From Heterobilharzia americana (Eukaryota; Platyhelminthes; Trematoda; Strigeidida; Schistosomatidae), in assembly GCA_944470555.2 (NCBI GenBank), contig OX104127.1:45001934-45065933 (forward strand): a stretch of DNA of 64,000 nucleotides, given 5' to 3'. Made by a program: the position numbers and the translations under genes. Below, piece by piece: positions 48,401 through 54,112 of the stretch. Under the pieces are notes generated by a model. It had not been told where the DNA came from. It was given only the letters and a program-made list of their open reading frames with translations, and searched no databases. The stretch's first letter is position 1, and each line of letters begins with the position of its first letter.

Positions 48401-51000
48401 ATCTCAATGTATATTTACGTAAAACTGCTGCTTATCTTTTTATTCAGATTATGCGAATCATGCACATATGCAGTTAGTCTTAATCAGGAATTACTATGCA
48501 CAAATCTAGAAAACTCATTTATACAATTCCAGTCAGATTTGAACACTGATGACCACACTACAATCGAACTATCTCAAGGGGTCATGGATCCACTAACCTG
48601 TAACACATCATATGAAAATTCAACCAATTTTCATTACCGGCCTAGAAATAAACAACTTCGTGTGTCTAATTCATCAATTAGTTCACTTCGGGTAAGATCT
48701 TGTACAATGAATAAAAAGTCTGTGTCTATGTCGACTAACAGAGTTGATCATTGTAAAACGATTAAATCCATTCCTATTCAATCTATCCCACCTTTGAAAC
48801 AACGATTTCCAAAAGGATATGGTCAAATTATTTATCGAGATAATCAAATCAAAACAATTACATCACCCTTTTGTAATAATAGTAGTATTAATATGCCTAA
48901 TTTACCGCAGTTGGACAATAATTTATACAATGGGAAAACCAATAATAATCATGGAAATCCTGTGTTGAATAGTTCAGCAGTAAAATATTCACTTCATTTC
49001 GATTTACCATCTGCACCATATTGTGTACGATCCGTAATACCGGTGATTGGTTATAAATCCCTACCATCAAAACAGATACTTTTCTTCTCGCCCACCTCAT
49101 CTACTTCGCCATCACTATCAACATCCATAGTGCAACATACAGTGAAGAAATCACAATCCCTTATACCTCTCATCTCATCCAGGTGTAAATCTTGCAGTAA
49201 TGAAAACAGTGGCAAACACATTGATAATCAAGCAATTTATTACCAAACTATAATAACTAGTACAAACTGTAATAATAGCTTCTCACATTCATGCATGAAA
49301 AACCATTACACTAAAAAAGTAAGTAATATATTTTTTCACTTTTATCTCTAAGGCAAGTAAAATACACATACAAACACACAGCTTCTCATATTTCGTAGTA
49401 ACAGACAAATGGGATACGGCAATCCTTCTTACTTTTCAAATTGGCCACTTATTTATTCTATGAGACGATTAAAAAGCACTCATTGACTCAGTGTAGTACA
49501 AACACTTGATGTATCATACGCTTTTCATTGGACTAAGGAACTTGCAATATTTATCGTCAATTTTAAAGACATTTGAAACATGATCTGTTGATGTCTGCTA
49601 TCTAAATATTTCCGACACTTGGTCCATTTTCCATATTAGATTTGTCTATTTGATTTATAACACACAGTAATCTAGTATTATTTACTTGATGACGTTTCGA
49701 GCATCAATTATCACCGCTCATAATCATATCAATGTAATCACACCACTTACAACCTTTGATTTTTATAATTTTATCACTTTATATGAGTTGATTTATAGGT
49801 AGCAAAATCTTCCATATCTCTGGTAAGGGTGTTGCGTCATTTCTATTACATGTGTTGGGTGTTGATTGATTCGGTGAACAAAGATTCAATAATCAATCTC
49901 TCTCTCTCCCTCCACCTAAATATATTGGACTTAAGTATACAGGTTTTATCCCACCTTATTGTGTGGTTGTGTGTTAATGCATGCAATGCAATAGCCGAGT
50001 TTGTTTTTTACAGATTATTGATCTTATTCGGGTCTGTTATTCTACATTTAGCTAAATTCCTATGTTCAGCTATTCTAACTGATCCCGACCGACTAGTTTG
50101 AGCTATGTACTTAACCTCACAGTCACTACATGAAATTTGATAAATTAGATTATTTTGCCTAATTGGTTCTATCGGATCCTTAAGCCAGCCGACAAAGTTT
50201 ATCTCTGAGTGAGTTTGTAGGTTTAAACAAATCTAATATAGAATTAAGATTTAAAAAATTCAACTCTGTGAGGTAAACCACTCCAGTGACACTATTGATT
50301 AGATTAGTTCCAAAAGACTGAAACGGCCTTCTGGTGTACAGACAGATATTACTTTGAACGCGTTACTGATTGGTCTGAAGGTCTATTTATGCTGAAATAC
50401 TTTATCGGTGTGCATTATAGTCTACTTATAGAATAGAAAATATAGCATAAATATTTATTCATTTTTTTTGTAACGCATGTCACTGGGCAAATTTTAAATA
50501 TTTCGCTTTTATGCTCTGATTTTTTTTAAAAACATTAACAGATCTTCATTACTAAAAGCAATGAATTAAAGAATTCATCTGAAACGACTAGCAAGTATAC
50601 AAGTAACGATCATTGGAAATCTAGTGATAATTGTTCAATATCCGCAGATAACTCCTTGCGCTCACCTTTTTATTCGGAATATTCACAAGATTCAAGAAGT
50701 ACTTCCGACTGTGTCAGCCAGAATGAAGAAATTTTTACAGATTTTGGTGGAGATATACAAATGGAAGCAACTGTCAGTGAACTGTTGGCATCGATTCCAT
50801 CACCATGTAAATTACCAACTGAAGATGACAGAATAATGCAGATTGATTTAAGTTCTAGCCTATATGACCCTGATATTCTACAGTATGATGAGTTAAGTAT
50901 ACATTCATTGCAAGATTCAAACGTAGAAGTTGAAGAATCCCCTGGATTTCAACCAGATCTATTCAATGACTCAATTATTTCCAACAGTCAACAAGTGTAA
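2961..51000 (+). CDS. bHLH-PAS transcription factor, HIF-alpha/SIM/Trachealess-like, 8 coding exons
   Basis: Joined coding exons are 2961-3498, 7889-8019, 15245-15970, 33781-34550, 37233-37342, 45454-45613, 48448-49318 and 50542-51000. Every intron is GT-AG, phases match throughout, and the sum is 3,765 nt (1,254 residues plus stop). Seen: a basic region RKERSRLAAQIRRNRE (about residues 48-63), helix 1 ending in NALP, helix 2 VLRIAGHTLFLLNKL (163-177), PAS-A pieces (180-245 and 466-583), PAS-B (about 700-812) with GRSYLDFIHPDD and SYRWVRSLVVYN, then a Ser/Thr/Asn-rich tail. Known of the family: such proteins are nuclear, dimerise with ARNT-type partners and bind E-box-like sites. The basic region is closer to the HIF/SIM/Trh class than to CLOCK or ARNT. 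At 1,254 residues it is longer than usual because of insertions. Which paralogue it is cannot be settled here. Confidence 0.85.
3700..4250. repeat. Head-to-head pair of lineage B ribozyme SINE-like elements
   Basis: A minus copy (about 3700-3910) and a plus copy (about 3975-4250) share the segment with ggcgggacatcagtt-type sequence and the AAAAAGCACGAAAC ribozyme 3' half. The minus core reads CTGACTA (G8 lost) and the plus core ATGACGA (C3 lost), so both ribozymes look dead. The minus copy keeps a tRNA-like A box (ATAGCTCAGTGG-like) near 3890. Confidence 0.65.
5110..6110 (-). mobile_element. LINE family 2, 5'-truncated copy
   Basis: The open part at 5836-5396 (minus) encodes the post-RT region typical of this family: AAIRSVLLYGCETWTIRLED, then HHVSNAEVRRGVL and TVGLSHVDRCRLAGW. 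Same-strand family sequence in other frames continues to about 6110, and the 3' untranslated end reaches about 5110. Frames are broken, so it is a pseudo-copy. Confidence 0.75.
6290..6660. repeat. Head-to-head pair of decayed lineage B elements
   Basis: A minus copy (about 6290-6420) and a plus copy (about 6480-6660) face each other. The plus copy keeps the order cagatacatcctgctggcga, stem-II-like GTGCC, then aaacctaggc. The ribozyme core reads CTGGCGA (A6 lost) and the GAAA is broken. Confidence 0.55.
7889..8019 (+). CDS. Exon: linker and start of PAS-A
   Basis: The acceptor is attttag, ending at 7888; the donor is gtacgt at 8020. It encodes residues 180-223. The segment YGMLIDSKEMRIAYATPAL followed by AEAVGW fits the first strands and helix of PAS-A (family pattern: hydrophobic-D-x-G-x-hydrophobic-x-Y-hydrophobic-S, then a helix ending in LG). 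It follows helix 2 in frame with no gap. The exon ends at a codon boundary. Confidence 0.85.
8839..8921 (-). mobile_element. LINE family 1, extreme 3' end fragment
   Basis: It matches the 3' terminus of the longer family 1 copies (ttcctagtggaacatac on the plus strand, then the cagcttcagtagcacgtctc segment) and has an (ATT)n tract at the tail side. Confidence 0.75.
8925..9035 (-). repeat. SM-alpha-like element with mutated hammerhead
   Basis: The minus strand reads CTGACAAGTCCTAAGTAGGA followed by CGAAAC. Stem II (GTCC/GGAC) and GAAA are intact, but the core is CUGACAA instead of CUGANGA. G8, the general-acid base of hammerheads, is replaced, so it is predicted inactive. Confidence 0.7.
9655..9917 (-). 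repeat. SM-alpha-like unit ordered tail-promoter-pre-ribozyme
   Basis: On the minus strand the order is the tail (9917-9797), then a tRNA-like promoter (A-box-like ACTCGGTGGTATAGCGG near 9757), then sequence up to the 5' strand of ribozyme stem I (9655). This is the order expected for a monomer cut from a tandem transcript at the ribozyme, not for a simple promoter-to-tail SINE. Confidence 0.6.
9797..10073. repeat. Near-perfect palindrome of SM-alpha-like tails
   Basis: Arms 9797-9917 and 9953-10073 are 121 bp each, reverse complements with one mismatch (gtagtata versus the reverse complement of tataatac). The 35-bp spacer 9918-9952 is the stretch that normally lies between the ribozyme and the tail of the plus copy. 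Confidence 0.9.
10480..13755 (-). mobile_element. LINE family 1 (RTE-like) long copy, inactive
   Basis: Read from 13755 to 10480. It has an N-terminal leader ORF (13709-13470) and apurinic-endonuclease pieces: MGTCDVRNMFQTSK, IIQCYAVHLQI/RCAPTNNADEE, FILMGDMNAKLGENN. RT motifs lie at 12290-11733: RKAAGPDGIPPEALK, KILGRIILERLN, AGFRKNKSCADQIATL. A post-RT piece, KSVLLYGSETWRVTK, lies at 10945-10900. Several frameshifts and an internal deletion after MEVLGTYRQ make it inactive. The 5' end matches two other copies, so it is close to full length apart from internal deletions. Confidence 0.85.
13885..14107. repeat. Fold-back element with tRNA-like centre
   Basis: Terminal inverted repeats of about 25 bp (tgggtgatgattgaaggtga and the tcaccttcagtcatcatcca side) bound about 220 bp. 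Inside, 13998-14062 is tRNA-like: TAGCTTAGTTGGTAAAGC (A box) and GGCTTCGAATCC (B box). Related copies lie at 42920-43060 and, in part, at 59870-59970. Confidence 0.7.
13998..14065 (+). other. tRNA-like sequence (SINE promoter or tRNA pseudogene)
   Basis: A-box-like and B-box-like motifs are spaced as in a tRNA gene, but I see no good acceptor-stem pairing. It is embedded in the fold-back repeat, so a working tRNA is unlikely. Confidence 0.45.
15245..15970 (+). CDS. Exon: PAS-A continuation with a long low-complexity insertion
   Basis: The acceptor is ctacag, ending at 15244; the donor is gtaagt at 15971. Both ends are phase 0. It encodes residues 224-465. The first residues, IKLLGAPLNKLIKF, continue the PAS-A pattern (LLG then an I-x-x-hydrophobic-I helix) directly from the previous exon. 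About 200 residues of Asn/Ser/Thr-rich sequence follow with no recognised domain. An upstream ATG at 15164 is in frame but lies before the acceptor, so it is probably intronic. Confidence 0.85.
16118..16565. repeat. Inverted pair of SM-alpha-like elements
   Basis: The plus copy (16305-16565) has an A-box-like ctcagtggcctagtgggtt, a B-box-like gggttcgagtgtc, stem I acatccag/ctggat, core CTGACGA, a damaged stem II (GTACC...AGAAT) and GAAAC, then a tail. The minus copy (16118-16260) keeps the ribozyme 3' half and a rearranged tail. Confidence 0.7.
18120..18370 (-). repeat. Lineage B ribozyme element
   Basis: The minus strand has a tRNA-like A box (AATAACTCAGCGTTAACGC), a B box (GGATTCGAATCTC), then CTAATGA...GCACGAAAC. 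Core G5 is replaced by A, so it is predicted inactive. Confidence 0.65.
19390..19409. repeat. (AT)n microsatellite
   Basis: A short AT dinucleotide tract. Confidence 0.9.
19770..19960 (-). repeat. Lineage C ribozyme element
   Basis: On the minus strand a promoter-like part with a B box (GGGTTCGATCCC near 19885) precedes a nearly complete hammerhead at 19862-19817. It faces a plus-strand copy at 20140-20400. Confidence 0.65.
19817..19862 (-). ncRNA. Hammerhead ribozyme, lineage C, nearly intact
   Basis: On the minus strand, stem I GCATTG/CAGTGC pairs at all six positions (one G-U). The core CTGAAGA fits CUGANGA. Stem II GTCC...GAAC has one mismatch. GAAA is present. Stem III ACA/TGT has a GC loop, and the cleavage residue is T. 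It may retain some activity. Confidence 0.65.
20140..20400 (+). repeat. Lineage C ribozyme element
   Basis: It has an A-box-like tctcagtggctcaacggtaa, a B-box gggttcgatctc, then a hammerhead relic at 20305-20350. That relic has perfect stem I GCACTG/CAGTGC, but its core CTTAGGA has lost G5, so it is predicted inactive. Confidence 0.7.
21048..21415 (-). repeat. LTR-like repeat, copy 1 (inverted relative to copy 2)
   Basis: It is the reverse complement of 27751-28128 with few differences. On the minus strand it contains a TATA-box-like tgtatataaat at about 21240, as in a retroelement promoter. No coding region of an LTR element was seen beside it, so it may be a solo LTR or another repeat. A diverged piece lies near 36065-36105. 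Confidence 0.6.
21470..21615 (+). repeat. Decayed lineage C element
   Basis: The promoter part and post-ribozyme ccatggtgactactgatttgag resemble the other lineage C copies. The ribozyme core itself is no longer recognisable. Confidence 0.45.
22280..23716 (+). mobile_element. Penelope-like element with RT and GIY-YIG endonuclease, inactive
   Basis: 22318-22731 encodes RT motifs GVAMGSPISPIVSDIF and WWRYMDDIFTVL, where YMDD is the catalytic box, then LPMLDCRLK before a stop. 22900-23340 encodes the connector (NYSPQFIKKFLR) and the GIY-YIG region (IYQISCSDCEVKYIAQTSRS, then RIAEHRN), where the usual YIG is YIA. Stops and a frameshift interrupt it and the N-terminal part is missing. The 3' end (23113-23716) recurs at 49633-50239. 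Confidence 0.8.
24470..25787 (-). mobile_element. Second Penelope-like element family, inactive
   Basis: On the minus strand: LPFMYGKAKLHRQN (25740-25700), an RT motif near 25350 (AMGSPLRPILVDLF), the connector (KRYQQGLVKTLLDRAAELLS, 25017 down), and a GIY-YIG-like end NTYIIRTKRR (24640-24600). Frameshifts separate these parts. It differs clearly from the 22.3-kb element. At 25787 it abuts a same-strand piece of LINE family 1. Confidence 0.75.
25788..26477 (-). mobile_element. LINE family 1, 5' part only
   Basis: It is identical or nearly so to the 5' 700 bp of the copies at 13.7 and 40.9 kb, including the deletion after MEVLGTYRQ. It keeps the 5' end and loses the 3' end, the reverse of normal LINE truncation, and joins a Penelope-like element at 25787/25788. 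Confidence 0.85.
26880..27510. repeat. Head-to-head pair of SM-alpha-like units
   Basis: The minus unit runs from 27234 (post-ribozyme) through the tail and promoter to a damaged ribozyme at 26920-26960. The plus unit runs from about 27235 (promoter, B-box-like caagttcgaaactc) through the ribozyme at 27320-27366 to the tail near 27510. Both promoters have tRNA-like boxes. Confidence 0.7.
27320..27366 (+). ncRNA. Hammerhead ribozyme (SM-alpha type), core intact
   Basis: The core CTGACGA, stem II GTCC-CAAATA-GGAC and GAAA are all intact. Stem I AATCCAG/CTTGATT has one mismatch. Stem III is weakened because the G next to the cleavage site is T. It may be weak or inactive. Confidence 0.75.
27751..28128 (+). 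repeat. LTR-like repeat, copy 2
   Basis: It is the inverted partner of 21048-21415, with a TATA-like tgtatataaat at about 27941. Together the two copies flank a 6.3-kb block with two Penelope-like elements and a partial LINE. Confidence 0.6.
29490..29640 (-). repeat. Decayed lineage B element
   Basis: It keeps the gataggaagcc...cctaagtatcatgcc arrangement and the promoter side near 29600. The ribozyme core is not intact. Confidence 0.4.
31430..31990 (+). mobile_element. LINE family 2 relic
   Basis: It has pieces of the post-RT region in several frames (CCHHVSN near 31460, NQWLQTW near 31715) and the family's 3' end (gagccgttacgcagtaatg near 31940). Many stops and frameshifts. Confidence 0.65.
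33781..34550 (+). CDS. Exon: end of PAS-A, acidic/Ser-rich spacer, start of PAS-B
   Basis: The acceptor is ttttacag, ending at 33780; the donor is gtaagt at 34551. It begins in phase 0 and ends two bases into a codon, giving residues 466-721. VCYCWISSMI at the start resembles the late PAS-A strand (KVLHCTGHI-like in HIF), and GLYLCLLQPIDR (about 572-583) resembles the last PAS-A strand. They are separated by about 85 acidic/Ser-rich residues. CLTYLNYALKIKAVQGK at the end fits the opening strands of PAS-B. Confidence 0.85.
35520..35800. repeat. Head-to-head pair of decayed lineage B elements
   Basis: A minus copy (35520-35625) is followed by a plus copy (35640-35800). The plus core reads CAGACGA (U4 lost); AGCACGAAAC remains. 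Confidence 0.55.
36220..36860. repeat. Inverted pair of lineage C elements
   Basis: The minus copy is at about 36220-36350 (core CTGAGAA). The plus copy is at about 36650-36860 (core CTAAGGA, with stem II GTC...GGAC and GAAAC kept). Both cores carry a fatal change. Confidence 0.6.
37233..37342 (+). CDS. Exon: PAS-B core
   Basis: The acceptor is ttttacag, ending at 37232; the donor is gtcagt at 37343, a weaker site. It encodes residues 722-758. GIIGRSYLDFIHPDDLKQV is a clear PAS-B core (G-R-S-x-x-D/E-F-x-H-P-D-D). It ends one base into a codon, which joins in frame to the exon at 45454. Confidence 0.85.
37525..40935 (-). mobile_element. LINE family 1 (RTE-like) long copy, inactive
   Basis: The 5' end is near 40935, as in the copies at 13755 and 26477. 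The 3' end at 37545 is followed by an (AAT)n tract. Endonuclease pieces match the 10.5-13.7 kb copy almost residue for residue, including the same deletion. The 38389-37859 ORF (KTEVMKIPNQQQQEARITIN, VASFTYLG) shifts frame within the KSVLLYGSETW region, and three other copies carry that same shift. No intact RT catalytic box was seen. Confidence 0.85.
41040..42400 (+). mobile_element. LINE family 2 copy with RT catalytic motif, inactive
   Basis: 41160-41417 encodes an RT segment ending DLEYADDIFVIGGDAEKM (catalytic YADD) before a stop. 41514-41813 gives DHFTHLGSRINPDGSAAD and SVLLYGCEIW. 41934-42209 gives VGLSRVGLCRPGDWGPRD and NQWLETLGDMAGN. Frameshifts and stops separate the parts. The 3' end at 42001-42395 is almost identical to 55510-55904. 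It lies tail-out beside the minus-strand LINE family 1 copy. Confidence 0.8.
42920..43060. repeat. Fold-back element, short copy
   Basis: Inverted ends (tggtgattgaaagtgaaatg and catttcatctttaatcatca) enclose a diverged centre. It is related to 13885-14107. Confidence 0.55.
43761..43841 (+). other. Possible cassette or poison exon in the 37343-45453 intron
   Basis: This is an 81-nt open stretch with a good acceptor (pyrimidine tract then taacag) and a gtacgt donor. It is phase 0 at both ends. The flanking exons join in phase 1, so including it would shift the frame and hit TGA within it. It is either chance or a stop-introducing exon. Confidence 0.2.
43990..44155 (-). repeat. Lineage C element
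   Basis: The minus strand carries TTGAGGAGTCCCATACTAAA followed by ATGAAAC. Core C3 is replaced by T and stem II is damaged, so it is predicted inactive. Confidence 0.55.
44417..44461 (-). ncRNA. Hammerhead ribozyme, lineage B, intact fold (minus strand)
   Basis: Mirror copy of the ribozyme at 44629-44673, with the same paired stems, CTGACGA core, GAAA and GUC cleavage site. Confidence 0.75.
44629..44673 (+). ncRNA. Hammerhead ribozyme, lineage B, intact fold
   Basis: Stem I GTCTTG/TAGGGC (all six pair, with three G-U). Core CTGACGA. Stem II GTGC-CAAAAA-GCAC. GAAA. Stem III ACC/GGT with a two-base loop. Cleavage triplet GTC, predicted cut after 44667. All the bases conserved in hammerheads are present. 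Confidence 0.8.
45454..45613 (+). CDS. Exon: end of PAS-B
   Basis: The acceptor is tgtttcag, ending at 45453; the donor is gtgagt at 45614. It encodes residues 760-811, with split codons at both ends. SYRWVRSLVVYNEVDKIFV matches the last PAS-B strands (family: G-Y-V-W-V-x-T-x-A-x-V-x-x-N then I-V-C-V-N). Only the frame that accepts one leftover base from the preceding exon is open. Confidence 0.87.
45895..46110 (+). repeat. Unclassified interspersed repeat, copy 1
   Basis: It is similar to the reverse complement of 63160-63340. Shared landmarks are gtagtgggcgttgctgat, atggatataagtagtatatg and gagcaaatcaaga. There is no coding potential. Confidence 0.55.
48245..48370 (-). repeat. Decayed lineage B element
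   Basis: It keeps ttggaggcaatcggctgaatg and the order of the family, but the ribozyme is broken. Confidence 0.45.
48448..49318 (+). CDS. Exon: C-terminal Ser/Asn-rich region
   Basis: The acceptor is ttattcag, ending at 48447; the donor is gtaagt at 49319. It encodes residues 813-1102 and begins by completing a Gly codon from the previous exon. No domain is recognised. It is rich in Ser, Asn, Thr and Ile, with several basic patches. In this family such regions are disordered regulatory or transactivation segments; assigning that here is inference. The ATG at 48392 lies before the acceptor and is probably intronic. Confidence 0.8.
49319..50541 (+). other. Intron 7
   Basis: GT-AG intron of 1.2 kb, about half of it a Penelope-like insertion (49633-50239). 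Nothing is recognised in the remainder. Confidence 0.75.
49633..50239 (-). mobile_element. 5'-truncated Penelope-like insertion
   Basis: It is the reverse complement of 23113-23716, and the shadow ORF at 49829-50101 matches that region residue for residue. The insertion is bounded by 13-bp inverted repeats, atattagatttgt (49633-49645) and acaaatctaatat (50227-50239). Near identity suggests a recent event. Confidence 0.85.
50542..51000 (+). CDS. Last coding exon: acidic C-terminus
   Basis: The acceptor is attaacag, ending at 50541; the stop is TAA at 50998. It encodes residues 1103-1254 in phase 0. The region is acidic, with DFGGDIQMEATVSELLASIP (about 1171-1190) and an acidic stretch DDRIMQIDL after it, like an activation domain. 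There is no clear LxxLAP motif as in HIF-alpha. The nearest thing is ELLASIPSP, which has Ser where the Pro would be. No AATAAA was noticed in the 500 bases after the stop. Confidence 0.8.
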   Translation: MFITKSNELKNSSETTSKYTSNDHWKSSDNCSISADNSLRSPFYSEYSQDSRSTSDCVSQNEEIFTDFGGDIQMEATVSELLASIPSPCKLPTEDDRIMQIDLSSSLYDPDILQYDELSIHSLQDSNVEVEESPGFQPDLFNDSIISNSQQV

Positions 51001-51493
51001 CTAATAATTATTAACATAAGTGTAGGTTTTGGATAAATATTCACTTGTTTTTTGTAATCCTAAACCCTATATACCAGGTACTGACGAATGACTTCTTTGA
51101 TTTATATAGAATTCACTACCAAAAATAATAGTTCCCTAGTCAACAAGACATAGTTTGACAAGTATTGTATCAAAACTGTAGAAATTCTTATTGTTGGAGT
51201 GTTTGTTTTTTTGCAATGTTGTCTTAGATACATTAGCTGATTAGCAGTTGTCAGCATGCAACTAAATGTTACATGTGTATGTATTACTACTCACTACAGT
51301 CAAACGTGGATTACAATTTTTTAGGCTGGCAGTGAAATCTGTGGAGATAGTATCACCTCATTCGGTACTCTTTGAGTGCAGATAAATATATTTTTATTGA
51401 ATTTAAATGTTCCCCGTCAGTATCAGTAAAACCTGACTGTAAGGCAACAAGAAATGAATTTTATGATGCAGTATCATATTGAATGAAGAAGCC
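51001..51493 (+). other. Likely 3' UTR or downstream flank, no repeat recognised
   Basis: AT-rich sequence after the stop codon. No canonical AATAAA was noticed before the LINE at 51494. Confidence 0.4.
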
Positions 51494-52568
51494 ATATGCC
51501 AAGTAATTCACAATGGGAAGCTCAGTGATGCCTTTGAAGTGAAGACAGGAAGGAGTAAGACGAGGCTGTCCACTATCACCGACGGTCTTCTTGATTGTGG
51601 TCTACTGAATCATGCAGCAAACAGTGAGGAGTGAGAAGAGGGGGATACGCTGGCTGGACCGGGAAAAGACCCTAGAAGATTTAGATTTCGCCGGTGACAT
51701 GTGTCTAGTGTCTTGTGGCACAAGCTCGAAGATCTACAGGCGAAAACCAACAAGTTGACAGAAGAGGCTAGGCAGCGAAGACGGGACTTCCTTCAGGTGA
51801 ACGTAGAGAAGACAGAGGTGATGAAGATACCCAACCAACAACAACAAGAAGCTCGAATCACCATCAACGGCAGAAACTTAAAGGAAGTAGCCTCTTTCAC
51901 CTATCTAGGCAGGGCAACATCGTTTCAACTACAGGTAGTGGCACAGGCACAGACCAGGATGTCAAAGCCAGTCAGGATCGGAAGGACAGCAAGACAGGCG
52001 TTCATTAACCTGAAACCAGTGTGGAAATCTTCTGCACTCAGCATAAAGCGTGAACAAGATCCGGATTTCCAACACCAATACCAGTCAAGTCAGTGCTTCT
52101 ATATGGTTCAGAGACTGGGCGCATTACGAAAGGGATTACCAACAAACTACAGACATTCATCAACAACTGCCTACGCTGACTCGATACTGAAGCTCAGATG
52201 GCGAGAAAGAATAAGCAACAAGGAACTCTGACTGGCTGGCAACGAACCAACGAAGCGAGAACGTATCGCTCAACAAGTATGCAGAAGGAAGTGGAGATGG
52301 ATTGGATTGGGCATGCACTGAGAAGACCATTCGGGGACATCACGTTCCAGGCCAGGCACTCGAGTGGAAACTAGATGGGAAGCGGCGAGTTGGGCGTCGG
52401 AGGCGAGGGTGACATGGAGGAGATGGTGTGAGGAAGAAATGAGAGCTTGTGGGCAGTCGTGGAGCCAGGTTGAAAAGACTGCAGAGAACAGAGTGGAATG
52501 GAGACGTGCTACTGAAGCCGTATGTTCCACTAGGAACCCAATGGATAAATAATAATAATAATAATAAT
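51494..52568 (+). mobile_element. LINE family 1, 5'-truncated copy
   Basis: The 3' 1,050 bp of the element, reverse complement of 37545-38596. The 51701-52231 ORF is identical to the one at 38389-37859, frameshift included. It ends in (AAT)n at 52546-52568, a typical RTE simple-repeat tail. Confidence 0.88.
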
Positions 52569-52599
52569 GCCTAACAAAGAAAATGAAATTATTGATTAT

Positions 52600-52790
52600 A
52601 TTTTGACTCTTTGGCCTAGTGAACAAAGCTTTGGTGTTTGAAGCAAACAATCCCATGTTCGAGTTTTGGTGGAAACAATCGCTTACTACTAGGTGGCGGG
52701 CATGTTCAGCTGATGAGTCCTAAATCGGACGAAATGCACATTGTGGATTCCGCCGCTAGCCACTATAAATTATTAGCAAAAAAGCAAACT
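52600..52790 (+). repeat. SM-alpha-like element
   Basis: It has an A-box-like ttggcctagtgaacaaagc, a damaged B box (catgttcgagttttgg), a ribozyme, then the tagccactataaatta flank. The tail is truncated. Confidence 0.65.
52704..52748 (+). ncRNA. Hammerhead ribozyme (SM-alpha type), canonical core
   Basis: The core CTGATGA, stem II GTCC-TAAATC-GGAC and GAAA are intact. Stem III ATG/CAT has a two-base loop and cleavage residue T. Stem I GTTCAG/GTGGAT pairs at five of six positions, but the pair next to the core is G-G. It may be weak or inactive. Confidence 0.72.
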
Positions 52791-52799
52791 GTTTATATA

Positions 52800-54112
52800 T
52801 CATTATTCTATGAGTCGCGGTTATTTTATTTTAATGCATTATTACATATTGAAGTGAATATTGGACAAATATGAATCAGGATAAGTATTGACTTACTTGT
52901 TTGCTTGACTGTTCAGTTTGCATTATCCACTTAGATGTCAGCTAAATATTCTGATTCTGAGAAAATCGGAACACTTTATCCAGGTATACCTGATTATCTT
53001 TAGGTGAATCATATTACTTAGTTTTACTACTTTGAAAGCTGTTACCTCTAAGCACGCCGTTGTGACAGTCTGAAGAGGGGAATGTTTGGTCGTAACATTG
53101 GGTATTTGGTTACATGATTTGATGACAGTGGTTAAAGTGTTTTACTACTCCAAGTATAATAAAAGCCAGTGGCCTTATTAAACACGGGTTCAACGAAAAG
53201 CTTTACAATTTTGTGTAAATATTAGTTATTTAAAATGCAATCCAATCACTGAATGAATGCACGGGTCAGTTAGCTTTGAACAGGTGTCATAAACAAGCCA
53301 TATGGCAACTGTACAACAGATAGTGTCAATGTATTCCTTAAGTTATCGATCAATATCACTGTCTACCATAAAATAAAACTCAAGACTGATATGATTTAAA
53401 AGGTTGTTTCTTTTTGAAAAACATGAGTGCTATCCGTAGCTAATCCTTGTGCTTACAGAGCTTATTACAAATAGACAGACAGACAGAATCATCGTAGAAT
53501 TTCACACATAGGTGCATCGGCTCAAGTTGCCACACTTCACATTAGTACACAAACAGGTGGATACAAAGAGTAATATCAAAGAGAAAAAACTTATGTGAGA
53601 GTATAGAAAAACTGAAAATTGAGGTTACTGCAAATATTTTAGCTTTAGAAGATGTTACGGAGTGAATATATCTGAGCCATTGTGACTGATTCTTGTAAAT
53701 ATCACCAAGAGTTGTAAACCACTGAATATCATCGTCTTAAGAACTACAGGCAGGCAGTTTGAATCACCGCATACGGGTCAGACCATCAGAAATAGATTTC
53801 ATCCAGTGGTGCCACTACTGGTCTAGTCTAGGCACTCTGAAAACTCTTCCAACTTGATCCAACTTCTCTTAGTATGCCACGTCGAGTAAGGCTGTGAGTT
53901 AGCATAGGTATGTTCAAGCTATCTAAATCGACTATGGTTTAAAATCTCAACGATTCACTTGCCCAGTACCCTTCCGCTGACTTCAACACTGCTCGGACGC
54001 TGATTCCAACAAACGCGAACAACGCAACGAAGAAATCTATGATCACAACCCTGTAATCGCTGAATAACTTCTACTTTTAACGGTTATGTCCCGGGGAATA
54101 TTATCATTAGTG
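52800..54112. other. No gene recognised
   Basis: Only short ORFs. A small stretch near 53530 (caagttgccacacttcac) resembles the reversed 3' end of LINE family 2, too short to be sure. Confidence 0.5.

Larger units (their letters stand above)
45614..48447 (+). other. Intron 6
   Basis: GT-AG intron. It holds an unclassified repeat shared with 63160-63340 (45895-46110) and a decayed lineage B element (48245-48370, minus). Nothing is recognised in 46120-48240. Confidence 0.7.

Noticed and set aside
53460..53580. Separate LINE family 2 copy
   Set aside because: Only about 25 bases resemble the family's reversed 3' end, too little to call.
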